This document shows, piece by piece, positions 51,900-59,964 of a stretch of 64,000 nt of DNA. Under the pieces are notes generated by a model, which saw nothing but the letters and a program-made list of their open reading frames with translations, was not told where the DNA came from and searched no databases. A program made the position numbers and the translations under genes. How positions within the stretch are numbered: the first letter of the stretch is position 1; the number at the start of each line of letters is the position of its first letter. Source of the stretch: Cognatitamlana sp035818475 (GTDB lineage Bacteria; Bacteroidota; Bacteroidia; Flavobacteriales; Flavobacteriaceae); contig NZ_JAYMGV010000001.1 in assembly GCF_035818475.1 (NCBI RefSeq), forward strand, positions 2,728,001-2,792,000, read 5' to 3'.

Positions 51900-53384
51900 T
51901 TGTACTATATAGGATACGATTTAGGAAGCTCATCAGTTAAAGTGGCATTAGTAGATGCAGAGACAGGTGAAGGTATAATTTCTCTTAATGAGCCCTCCGG
52001 TGAAATGGAGATTCATGCACCTCAGTTAAATTGGGCAGAACAAGATCCTAATATGTGGTGGAACTATGTTTGTGTTGCAACAAAAAGGGCCATAAAAGAG
52101 GCAAATATTGATGCTTCAAAAATTTCAGGTATAGGTATTTCGTATCAAATGCATGGTTTAGTTGTTGTTGATAAAAATGGCAAATCACTAAGGAATTCTA
52201 TTATATGGTGTGATAGTCGTGCTGTAAGTATTGGAAATAAAGCTTTTGATACTTTAGGTCATGATAAATGTACAAGTCAATTACTAAACTCACCTGGAAA
52301 CTTCACGGCATCTAAGTTAAAATGGGTTCGAGATAATGAACGGGAAATTTATTCTCAAATACATAAATATATGTTGCCCGGAGATTTTATTGCATTTAAA
52401 CTAACAGGAAAAATTAATACAACAAAAAACGGGCTTTCAGAAGGTATTTTATGGGATTATCAAGAAGAGAGGGTTGCTAACTGGTTATTAGAATACTATG
52501 GAATTGATCCTGATTTAACACCAGAAATTGTAGAAAACTTTAAAGAACAATCTTACGTTAATGCGCAAGGTGCATCAGAAACCGGTTTGCCAGTTGGAAT
52601 ACCGATAACCTATCGGGCGGGCGATCAGCCTAACAATGCACTGTCTCTTAATGTCTTTAATCATGGTGAAGTTGCAGCAACAGGAGGTACTTCTGGGGTG
52701 ATATATGCAGTTACCAATCAAAAGCAATCAAAAGAGGCTTCAAGAATTAATCATTTTGCACACGTTAATTATTCCCGGGAATGTGCAAATTTGGGTAAGT
52801 TATTATGTATCAACGGAGCTGGAATTCAATACCGCTGGTTAAAAGACAATTTGGATTCAAATTCATATGAAGATATGAATACCAAGGCAAATAATATCCC
52901 TGTAGGATCAGAGGGGGTTTGTGTTATCCCTTTTGGCAATGGTGCAGAGCGTATGTTAGATAATAAGACTATAGGAACTCATTTTTGTAACCTGAACCTG
53001 AACAAGCATAATCACAGTCACCTTTATAGGGCAGCTCTGGAAGGCATTGCATTTTCATTTGTTTATGGTATGGATATTCTTAAAAATGATAATGCAGATA
53101 TTAAGGTTATAAGGGCGGGTAATGACAACCTCTTTAGATCTGAAATTTTCTCAAATACTGTAGCCACTTTAATAGGTCATGATATTGAAATATATAATAC
53201 TACAGGAGCTATTGGAGCGGCCAGAGCAGTAAGCTTAACAGATGGAGATTTTAAAAAATTTGGGAGATATATCACTGCCAATGATCATGTTATGACTTAT
53301 AAACCGTTGGAGAATAAAGTGCCATACCTGGAGGCCTATAAACGTTGGAAAAAAGAACTTGAAACTATATTAAATAATAAATAA
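51900..53384 (+). CDS. xylB: xylulokinase
   Basis: Phosphorylates D-xylulose to xylulose-5-phosphate. The 494-aa FGGY-family kinase shows YIGYDLGSSSVKVAL, SYQMHGLVVVDKNG, WCDSRA, LPGDFIAFKLTGK, GGTSGVIYAV and the C-terminal ALEGIAFSFVYGMD and GAARAVSLTDG. TTG start at 51900; the out-of-frame ATG at 51892 reads to a stop within seven codons. First gene of the xylose operon. Confidence 0.94.
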   Translation: MYYIGYDLGSSSVKVALVDAETGEGIISLNEPSGEMEIHAPQLNWAEQDPNMWWNYVCVATKRAIKEANIDASKISGIGISYQMHGLVVVDKNGKSLRNSIIWCDSRAVSIGNKAFDTLGHDKCTSQLLNSPGNFTASKLKWVRDNEREIYSQIHKYMLPGDFIAFKLTGKINTTKNGLSEGILWDYQEERVANWLLEYYGIDPDLTPEIVENFKEQSYVNAQGASETGLPVGIPITYRAGDQPNNALSLNVFNHGEVAATGGTSGVIYAVTNQKQSKEASRINHFAHVNYSRECANLGKLLCINGAGIQYRWLKDNLDSNSYEDMNTKANNIPVGSEGVCVIPFGNGAERMLDNKTIGTHFCNLNLNKHNHSHLYRAALEGIAFSFVYGMDILKNDNADIKVIRAGNDNLFRSEIFSNTVATLIGHDIEIYNTTGAIGAARAVSLTDGDFKKFGRYITANDHVMTYKPLENKVPYLEAYKRWKKELETILNNK

Positions 53385-53403
53385 AAGAATAAGCACTAAA
53401 AAC

Positions 53404-54729
53404 ATGGCATTAATAGGAAACAAAGAATATTATAAAGGTATTGGAGAAATAAAATATGAAGGAAAAGGATCAGATAATCCTTTAGCATTCAAATATTATA
53501 ACCCTGATCAGGTGGTAGCTGGGAAAACAATGCGAGAGCATTTTAAATTTTCTGTAGCCTATTGGCATACGTTCTGTGGACTAGGTGCAGATCCATTTGG
53601 ACCAGGAACACAGAACTTTGAATGGGATCAATCTTCAAACCCTATTCAAGCCGCGAAGGACAAGGCAGATGCTGCTTTTGAGTTTATTACCAAAATGGGT
53701 TTTGGATATTATTGTTTTCATGATTATGATTTAATTCAGGAAGGGGCAACCTTTGCTGAATCAGAAAGCAGACTAACCACAATAACAGACTATCTAAAAG
53801 AAAAACAGGTTGCTTCGGGAGTTAAATTATTATGGGGGACAGCCAATTGCTTCTCTAACCCAAGGTACATGAATGGAGCCGCTACAAATCCGGATTTTAA
53901 TGTCGTTGCACGGGCAGGAGGGCAAATAAAATTAGCTTTAGACGCTACCATTAAACTTGATGGTGAAAACTATGTATTTTGGGGAGGTCGTGAAGGGTAT
54001 ATGTCTCTATTGAATACAGATATGGGACGTGAGTTGGATCATATGGGGCAATTCCTGAAAATGGCCAGAGATTATGCACGAGCACAAGGGTTTAAAGGGA
54101 ATTTCTTTATTGAACCTAAACCCATGGAACCGTCAAAACATCAATATGATTTTGATTCGGCTACGGCTATTGGTTTTTTAAGAGAATACGGCCTGGATAA
54201 AGATTTTAAAATTAATATTGAAGTAAACCACGCGACATTGGCGCAACATACATTTCAACATGAGTTAGAAGTATCTGCAAAAGCCGGTATGTTGGGAAGC
54301 CTCGATGCTAACCGTGGTGATTATCAAAATGGTTGGGATACAGACCAGTTCCCAAATAATATTCAGGAAACTACAGAAGCCATGTTGGTTTTCCTCAAAG
54401 CAGGAGGCTTACAAGGGGGAGGTGTCAATTTTGATGCTAAAATCAGAAGAAACTCAACAGATTTAGAAGATGTATTCCATGCCCATATCGGGGGTGCAGA
54501 TACTTTTGCAAGAGCGTTACTGATTGCAGATAAGATTCTGACTTCTTCACCTTATGAGAAATTGAGACAAGAGCGTTATAGCTCGTTTGATTCAGGTAGC
54601 GGAAAAGCTTTTGAAGATGATAAATTGACCATGGAAGATTTGTATAAAATCGCTCAGGAAAATGGAGAATTGACGCTACAGAGTGGGAAGCAGGAGTTGT
54701 ATGAGAATATTATTAACCAATACATATAA
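53404..54729 (+). CDS. xylA: xylose isomerase
   Basis: Converts D-xylose to D-xylulose. The 441-aa TIM-barrel enzyme has YYCFHDYDLI, FWGGREGYMSL, FFIEPKPMEPSKHQYDFD, IEVNHATLAQHTFQHE and GSLDANRGDYQNGWDTDQFP, which hold the substrate and metal ligands. Length and motifs fit class II (long N-terminus) enzymes. 19 bases after xylB. Confidence 0.97.
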   Translation: MALIGNKEYYKGIGEIKYEGKGSDNPLAFKYYNPDQVVAGKTMREHFKFSVAYWHTFCGLGADPFGPGTQNFEWDQSSNPIQAAKDKADAAFEFITKMGFGYYCFHDYDLIQEGATFAESESRLTTITDYLKEKQVASGVKLLWGTANCFSNPRYMNGAATNPDFNVVARAGGQIKLALDATIKLDGENYVFWGGREGYMSLLNTDMGRELDHMGQFLKMARDYARAQGFKGNFFIEPKPMEPSKHQYDFDSATAIGFLREYGLDKDFKINIEVNHATLAQHTFQHELEVSAKAGMLGSLDANRGDYQNGWDTDQFPNNIQETTEAMLVFLKAGGLQGGGVNFDAKIRRNSTDLEDVFHAHIGGADTFARALLIADKILTSSPYEKLRQERYSSFDSGSGKAFEDDKLTMEDLYKIAQENGELTLQSGKQELYENIINQYI

Positions 54730-54735
54730 GGCATT

Positions 54736-56388
54736 ATGAGTTCGGTATTAGAAGGATTGGATTGGGTTGTCTTGGGTATTTATTTTTTGGCATTGGTAGC
54801 AGTGGCTGCCTGGGTTGTTCTTCAGAAGAATAAGAACACAGAAGATTATTTTTTAGCCGGAAGAAATGTAGGATGGTTTGTGATAGGAGCTTCAATTTTT
54901 GCTTCCAATATAGGATCAGAGCATGTTGTTGGCTTGGCAGGAACCGGTTTTGAATCGGGAACCCCTATGGCACACTATGAGTTACATGCCTGGATTGTAT
55001 TACTATTGGGATGGTTGTTTTTACCATTTTATATAAGAAGCGGTGCTTTCACTATGCCGGAATTTTTAGAAAAACGTTTTGATTCCCGTTCAAGATGGTT
55101 TTTATCCGTGTTTTCATTAGTGGCATACGTACTTACAAAAGTATCGGTAACTATTTATGCCGGAGGTATTGTTGTCTCTGAATTATTGGGAATTCCTTTT
55201 TGGTACGGCGCTATTGGTATAGTGATCTTTACTGGTATTTATACTGTGATAGGCGGAATGAAGGCGGTTATTTATACCGAAACCTTACAAACGGTGATTC
55301 TGATCTTAGGATCAATAATTATTACGTATTTAGGATTACAGGAAGTAGGAGGCTGGTCTCAATTACGAGAGACGGTAACAGCAGTGAGTCCCGAGCATTT
55401 TAATATGTGGCGCCCAATGAGTGATCCGGATTTTCCCTGGACAGGCTTATTAATTGGAGGCACAATTGTTGGGGTTTGGTATTGGTGTACAGATCAATAT
55501 ATTGTACAACGCACTTTAGCAGCCAACAATATAAAAATTGGTAGAAGAGGGGCTATTTTTGGAGCTTATTTAAAATTATTGCCTATTTTAATTTTCCTGA
55601 TTCCAGGTATTATAGCTTTTGCACTTTCAATACAAAATCCTGAAGTGTTTTCAGTAGCCAAAGCAGATAGAGCCTTTCCTATGTTGGTAAAGACATTATT
55701 ACCGGTAGGATTAAAAGGGCTGGTTGCCGGTGGGTTAATGGCAGCGTTAATGAGCTCGTTAGCTTCAGTATTTAATTCTTGTTCTACAATTTTCACTATT
55801 GATATTTATAAGAAATTAAAGCCTGAAATGACCGAAGCTAAGTTGGTTAAAATAGGTCAGATAGCTACTGGTTTTATTGTGGTGTTAGGTATTATTTGGA
55901 TTCCTATTATGGAGAAAATTGGAGGAGGGGTGATGTACCAGTACCTTCAAAATGTGCAATCTTACATTGCGCCACCGGTTACGGCAGTATTTCTTTTAGG
56001 CATCATTTGGAAGCGTGTTAATGCTAAAGCAGCTATTACTACACTTCTTGCCGGGTTGGTGTTATTGGTACTTAGATTGGGGGCTGAAATCTATTTCCAG
56101 CCACAAATAGCAGCAGGAGTGCATTTAGAAGGAATGCTGTATGGGTTTGCCACAATAAATTTTGCGCATATGGCAATTTTTATGTTTGTATTTTCGGTAA
56201 TCTTGTGTGTTTCGGTGAGTTTAGCAACTACAGCTCCGGATTACAAAACCATTGTTGGTCTCTCATTTGGAACACTCACTGAGGAACAAAAACAAGAAAA
56301 TAAAAACAGTTATGATACTGTAGATATAGTGCTTTCTGTAATACTTGTAATACTGGTAATTGGTGTATTGAGTTATTTTACGGGATGA
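54736..56388 (+). CDS. sodium/sugar symporter (xylose uptake)
   Basis: A 550-aa member of the sodium:solute symporter family, close to the SglT type (ASNIGSEHVVGLAGTG, SGAFTMPEFLEKRFD, VWYWCTDQYIVQRTLAANN, GGLMAALMSSLASVFNSCSTIFTIDIY). About 14 helices are expected. The position after xylBA makes xylose the likely substrate; it would bring it in with Na+. Confidence 0.94.
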   Translation: MSSVLEGLDWVVLGIYFLALVAVAAWVVLQKNKNTEDYFLAGRNVGWFVIGASIFASNIGSEHVVGLAGTGFESGTPMAHYELHAWIVLLLGWLFLPFYIRSGAFTMPEFLEKRFDSRSRWFLSVFSLVAYVLTKVSVTIYAGGIVVSELLGIPFWYGAIGIVIFTGIYTVIGGMKAVIYTETLQTVILILGSIIITYLGLQEVGGWSQLRETVTAVSPEHFNMWRPMSDPDFPWTGLLIGGTIVGVWYWCTDQYIVQRTLAANNIKIGRRGAIFGAYLKLLPILIFLIPGIIAFALSIQNPEVFSVAKADRAFPMLVKTLLPVGLKGLVAGGLMAALMSSLASVFNSCSTIFTIDIYKKLKPEMTEAKLVKIGQIATGFIVVLGIIWIPIMEKIGGGVMYQYLQNVQSYIAPPVTAVFLLGIIWKRVNAKAAITTLLAGLVLLVLRLGAEIYFQPQIAAGVHLEGMLYGFATINFAHMAIFMFVFSVILCVSVSLATTAPDYKTIVGLSFGTLTEEQKQENKNSYDTVDIVLSVILVILVIGVLSYFTG

Positions 56389-56409
56389 TAAAAATTTGAG
56401 TTAGTCACT

Positions 56410-56461
56410 AAATCAGGGATTATATTTAATGTTAAATTGAATAGGGTTCCTGATTTTTTTT
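56410..56461 (+). terminator. terminator after the xylose operon
   Basis: AAATCAGG (56410-56417) pairs with CCTGATTT (56449-56456), with an inner ATTTAA/TTAAAT stem and a T-run at the end. It lies just before the CAP gene's end. Confidence 0.6.
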
Positions 56462-56470
56462 ATTTTGCAA

Positions 56471-56956
56471 CTACTTTTTGATGAAAATGTTTGTAAAATA
56501 CCATCTCCCGTTTTTATTTTTTTCAGCAGAAACATCAAAATTGCTAAAATCACCTTCTAAGTTTGCTTTATGGGGAATACTTTTTATCCAGGCATTTACT
56601 ACGCCTTGTGCAGTGCTATAACCAAAAGCTACATTTTCAGACACTTTTTTTGCGTCAGCATTAGTTTTTAGGTAATCGCTGCGCGTGAAAAAATTATCAT
56701 GTGAAATGACATCGTTATCCACCATATAGTTAGTATGACTAAAGGCCACAGATTTTATAATACTCAAACTTTCTAACTCACCTAAACCTTGAGTTAATCT
56801 ATGTTGGTTAATGAGGTTAAGTATTTCAATTTCGATAGGCTTGGCCTCTTTTGAAACCAAATTTAATTCAAGTGTCTCTTCCAGGGTATCAGTATGATCT
56901 GTATAACAGGAAGAAAAGGTTAGTATAACCAATAATATTACTTGTAGCGACTTCAT
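56471..56956 (-). CDS. CAP-domain lipoprotein
   Basis: A 161-aa lipoprotein (FSSC lipobox, Cys17) with a CAP/SCP domain (LINQHRLTQGLGELESLS, AFSHTNYMVDNDVISHDNF, VSENVAFGYSTAQGVVNAWIKS, and the final NGRWYFTNIF). Bacterial CAP proteins bind lipid or peptidoglycan-related ligands; the specific role here is unknown. It sits between the xylose operon and its LacI regulator but in the opposite direction to xyl. Confidence 0.9.
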   Translation of the reverse strand: MKSLQVILLVILTFSSCYTDHTDTLEETLELNLVSKEAKPIEIEILNLINQHRLTQGLGELESLSIIKSVAFSHTNYMVDNDVISHDNFFTRSDYLKTNADAKKVSENVAFGYSTAQGVVNAWIKSIPHKANLEGDFSNFDVSAEKNKNGRWYFTNIFIKK

Positions 56957-57305
56957 AAGTAGGTGTTTTAATTTTTCCTTTTAGGATAGGAACTTCAATG
57001 CTTTTGTTAAGCAATTGTTTTATTTATCCAATAATAAGTTAAATGAGTAAGGAAAAATTTACCATATGGTAAATTCGAAAAGAACCTTTTGAAGGAGGGG
57101 CTATATCAAAATAGGAAAGAGAAAATGTTATGTAAAAACTTGTTTCATATGGCCAGAGCGGGCCTAATAAATTTATAACGTTTAAATTAAAGGACTATGA
57201 TTCAGATATGGGGTCAACAAAATTTTTATCAAAGGAAGGTGTTTGTTTTTTTTTGATAAACGAATATAGAAGAGGTTTTTTACAAAATCAAGCGCGAGAA
57301 CCCAA
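56957..57305. other. intergenic stretch between the CAP gene and the LacI gene
   Basis: 349 bases without a gene. It holds the 20-bp palindrome at 57056-57075, the pair TTTATCAAA (57225-57233) / TTTGATAAA (57252-57260), and a T9-like run. No supported frame longer than about 10 codons beginning with ATG was seen in the middle of the region. Confidence 0.5.
57056..57075. promoter_or_regulatory. 20-bp perfect palindrome upstream of the CAP lipoprotein gene
   Basis: AATTTACCATATGGTAAATT is a perfect palindrome 100 bases upstream of the CAP gene start and about 230 bases from the LacI gene end. It resembles a dimer operator. No known binding motif is recognised. Confidence 0.4.
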
Positions 57306-58331
57306 CTATTTAAGAGGTTTAGTACTTTCCCGTTCAATTAAAGAGGTTTTTATCACTTTTGTAAAATAGGGTTTATTGTCCGCTTCATTTTCAATACGCT
57401 CAATAAGCATACCGGCGGCGGTTTCTCCAATATGCTTTCCGTGCTGACTTATGGCAGATATAGTAGGTGTTACGTGCTGTAAGAGTTTGCCGTTGGTAAA
57501 ACAAGCTAAGGACATCTCTTCCGGAATATTGTATTTCATCTGTTTTACTAACCTTAAGGCGTTTACGGCGGCACTTTCTTCAAGACATAATAGTCCGTCT
57601 ATGCTTTTATCAGCCAGTACAATTTTTAAAGCTGTATCAAAGTCTTCTCTGTGTCCTATACGCACTATTAATTTTTCTTCCACATCTATATTAAACTCCT
57701 GTAAGGCTTTTTTATAGCCTTCTACCCGTAATTTCCCAACACTTAAATTATCAATAACGGAGATTAGTGCTACTCGCTTGCATCCAGATAGAATAAGATG
57801 TTTGGTAGCATGAAAAGCACTTTCTAAATCATTGACAACAATTTTATCACATACAATATCTTCAGAAACCCTATCAAACATAACTATAGGAATTCCCTCA
57901 TTAAGTGTGTTCTTTAAATGCTTAAAATTCTGCTTGACTTGTGTTTCTTCAGCTAAAGAAATAATCAATCCGTCTAAGGAACCGTGTTTTAACAGGTCTA
58001 TAGTTTTGACTTCCTTTTCATAAGATTCATTTGAAATACAAGACACCAAATGATACCCTTTTTGAGAAGCAATTTTTTCAATACCAACAAATACTTTGGC
58101 AAAAAAGCTATTCATGATATTAGGAATAACAACTCCGATAGTCTTTGTGTTCTTGTTAAGCAGACTTAGCGCTGTAACGTTAGGTTTATAGTGATGAGAT
58201 TTAGCGTACTCCTGAATCTTAAATTTGGTTTTAGTACTAATCTCATGACTGTCATTCAAAGCCTTTGATACGGTTGCTATAGAAACGTCAAAGGTTTTAG
58301 CTATATCTTTTAAAGTAATTCTTTTTTTCAT
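57306..58331 (-). CDS. LacI family transcriptional regulator
   Basis: A 341-aa repressor. The N-terminal helix-turn-helix is ITLKDIAKTFDVSIATVSKALND; the effector domain follows with IGVVIPNIMNSFFAKVF, DGLIISLAEET, IVMFDRVSEDI and the AISQHGKHIGETAAGMLIERI ending. The nearby xylose operon makes control of xyl the most likely role, though the CAP gene or a distant target is possible. Confidence 0.93.
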   Translation of the reverse strand: MKKRITLKDIAKTFDVSIATVSKALNDSHEISTKTKFKIQEYAKSHHYKPNVTALSLLNKNTKTIGVVIPNIMNSFFAKVFVGIEKIASQKGYHLVSCISNESYEKEVKTIDLLKHGSLDGLIISLAEETQVKQNFKHLKNTLNEGIPIVMFDRVSEDIVCDKIVVNDLESAFHATKHLILSGCKRVALISVIDNLSVGKLRVEGYKKALQEFNIDVEEKLIVRIGHREDFDTALKIVLADKSIDGLLCLEESAAVNALRLVKQMKYNIPEEMSLACFTNGKLLQHVTPTISAISQHGKHIGETAAGMLIERIENEADNKPYFTKVIKTSLIERESTKPLK

Positions 58332-58484
58332 AAACTGTTAGAGGAAAACCTTGTCTAAATTTATAATATTTATTTTGTCTATCATAGCTTTTCAGATTTT
58401 AAGAAAGAATATTTTTAACAGATGAATTAATAAGTACTTATATTTAGACCTGATTAATATAGATTAATGAAAAAATGTGTATAA

Positions 58485-59960
58485 ATGGAAATTGGTAGGT
58501 TGAAAATTATTGGATTGATAGTGATTGTTATATCTATGTATGGGTGTGGTAAAACCAACCAACTTGTAGCAGATCCATATTTTGGTAATGGGGTTCATAA
58601 TGGTTGGGCAGACCAAAATTCTGTTGTTATTTGGACACGTCTGACTAAGAATAAAGAAATGAATAATGCCGGAAAGCTATTTTTGATACCATCTAAAGAG
58701 GAACATACTAAATTAGCTAAAACCGATAATCTGGAAGTTATTAATCAGGCACAAATTCCTGATGGGGCGGTTTTAGATGATATGAAAGGTGCTTGTCCGG
58801 GTATTTCCGGTGAAGTTAAACTGACCTATTTTCCTAAAAACGATCCTCAAAATAAAACTCAAAAAGACTGGGTTAAAGTTGATGACGATAAAAATTTCAC
58901 AAAGCAGTGGAAACTAGAAAATTTAAGCTCAGGAACTGACTATGTTATAGAGATTGAAGCACGTGCAAACAAAAATGCTGCAATTTCAGATAAAGTTGTA
59001 GGTGCTTTTAAAACTTCACCAAATAAAGATCAAACTGAAAATATAGATTTCTGTATAGTTACTTGTCATGATTATATCCGTAAAGACGATGAAAAGGGGC
59101 ATAAAATTTATGAAGCTATGTCTAAAATAAAACCAGATTTTTATGTCCATACCGGAGATATTGAATATTATGATAAGCCTAAACCCTATGCACTAACAGA
59201 AGAATTAATGCGTTTTCAATGGGATAGACTTTTTGCATTGCCCTTACAAAGAAGTTTTTGGGCCAATACCACATCTTATTTTATGAAAGATGATCATGAC
59301 GTATTAAAAGACGATGCATTTCCCGGACAGACATATGGGGATGTTTCCTGGGATAGAGGCCTTGAGATTTTTGAAAAAGAACAGTTTCCTCAACATCATA
59401 AGTATTATAAAACTGTTAGGTGGGGTAAAGATTTACAAATTTGGATTACAGAAGGAAGAAAGTACCGTAGCAAGAACTCAATCCCTGATGGAGTAAATAA
59501 AACTATATTAGGAGAAGCTCAAAAACAATGGCTATTTAAAACAATAAAAGAATCGGATGCAACATTTAAAGTGATTATTCTTGCAGATCCAATCCTTGGA
59601 CCAGACCGTGAGAACAAAAGCGATAATCATGCTAATGTTAGTTTTAAAACTGAGGGTGATCAGTTAAGAAGTTTTATCAATCAGTATGATAATGTATTTT
59701 TGTGTAATGGAGACAGGCACTGGCAATATGTGACTAATTTAAAGGATACTAATTTATGGGAGTTTAGTTGCGGTCCTGGTTCTGATTCACATGCAGGAGG
59801 ATGGAAAGCTAATGACATAAGACCGGAGCATAAGTTTTTAAGAGTTAAGGGAGGCTTTTTAAAGGTTAATGTAAGCCGGAGTGATGATGTTGCAGAAATA
59901 ACATTTTCACACTGTGATGTAAATGGAAATATAGTAAATAATAAAAGTTTTAAAAGATAA
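58485..59960 (+). CDS. PhoD-like phosphodiesterase/phosphatase lipoprotein
   Basis: A 491-aa lipoprotein (lipobox MYGC, Cys21). N-terminal Ig-like domain opening with NGWADQNSVVIWTR, then the metallophosphatase with FCIVTCHDY, HTGDIEYYD, FMKDDHDVLKDDAFPG and NGDRHWQYV. It probably hydrolyses phosphate esters outside the cytoplasmic membrane. Its stop is four bases before the TTG start of the FdhF-like gene, so the two are co-transcribed, an unexpected pairing. Confidence 0.92.
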   Translation: MEIGRLKIIGLIVIVISMYGCGKTNQLVADPYFGNGVHNGWADQNSVVIWTRLTKNKEMNNAGKLFLIPSKEEHTKLAKTDNLEVINQAQIPDGAVLDDMKGACPGISGEVKLTYFPKNDPQNKTQKDWVKVDDDKNFTKQWKLENLSSGTDYVIEIEARANKNAAISDKVVGAFKTSPNKDQTENIDFCIVTCHDYIRKDDEKGHKIYEAMSKIKPDFYVHTGDIEYYDKPKPYALTEELMRFQWDRLFALPLQRSFWANTTSYFMKDDHDVLKDDAFPGQTYGDVSWDRGLEIFEKEQFPQHHKYYKTVRWGKDLQIWITEGRKYRSKNSIPDGVNKTILGEAQKQWLFKTIKESDATFKVIILADPILGPDRENKSDNHANVSFKTEGDQLRSFINQYDNVFLCNGDRHWQYVTNLKDTNLWEFSCGPGSDSHAGGWKANDIRPEHKFLRVKGGFLKVNVSRSDDVAEITFSHCDVNGNIVNNKSFKR

Positions 59961-59964
59961 TACA

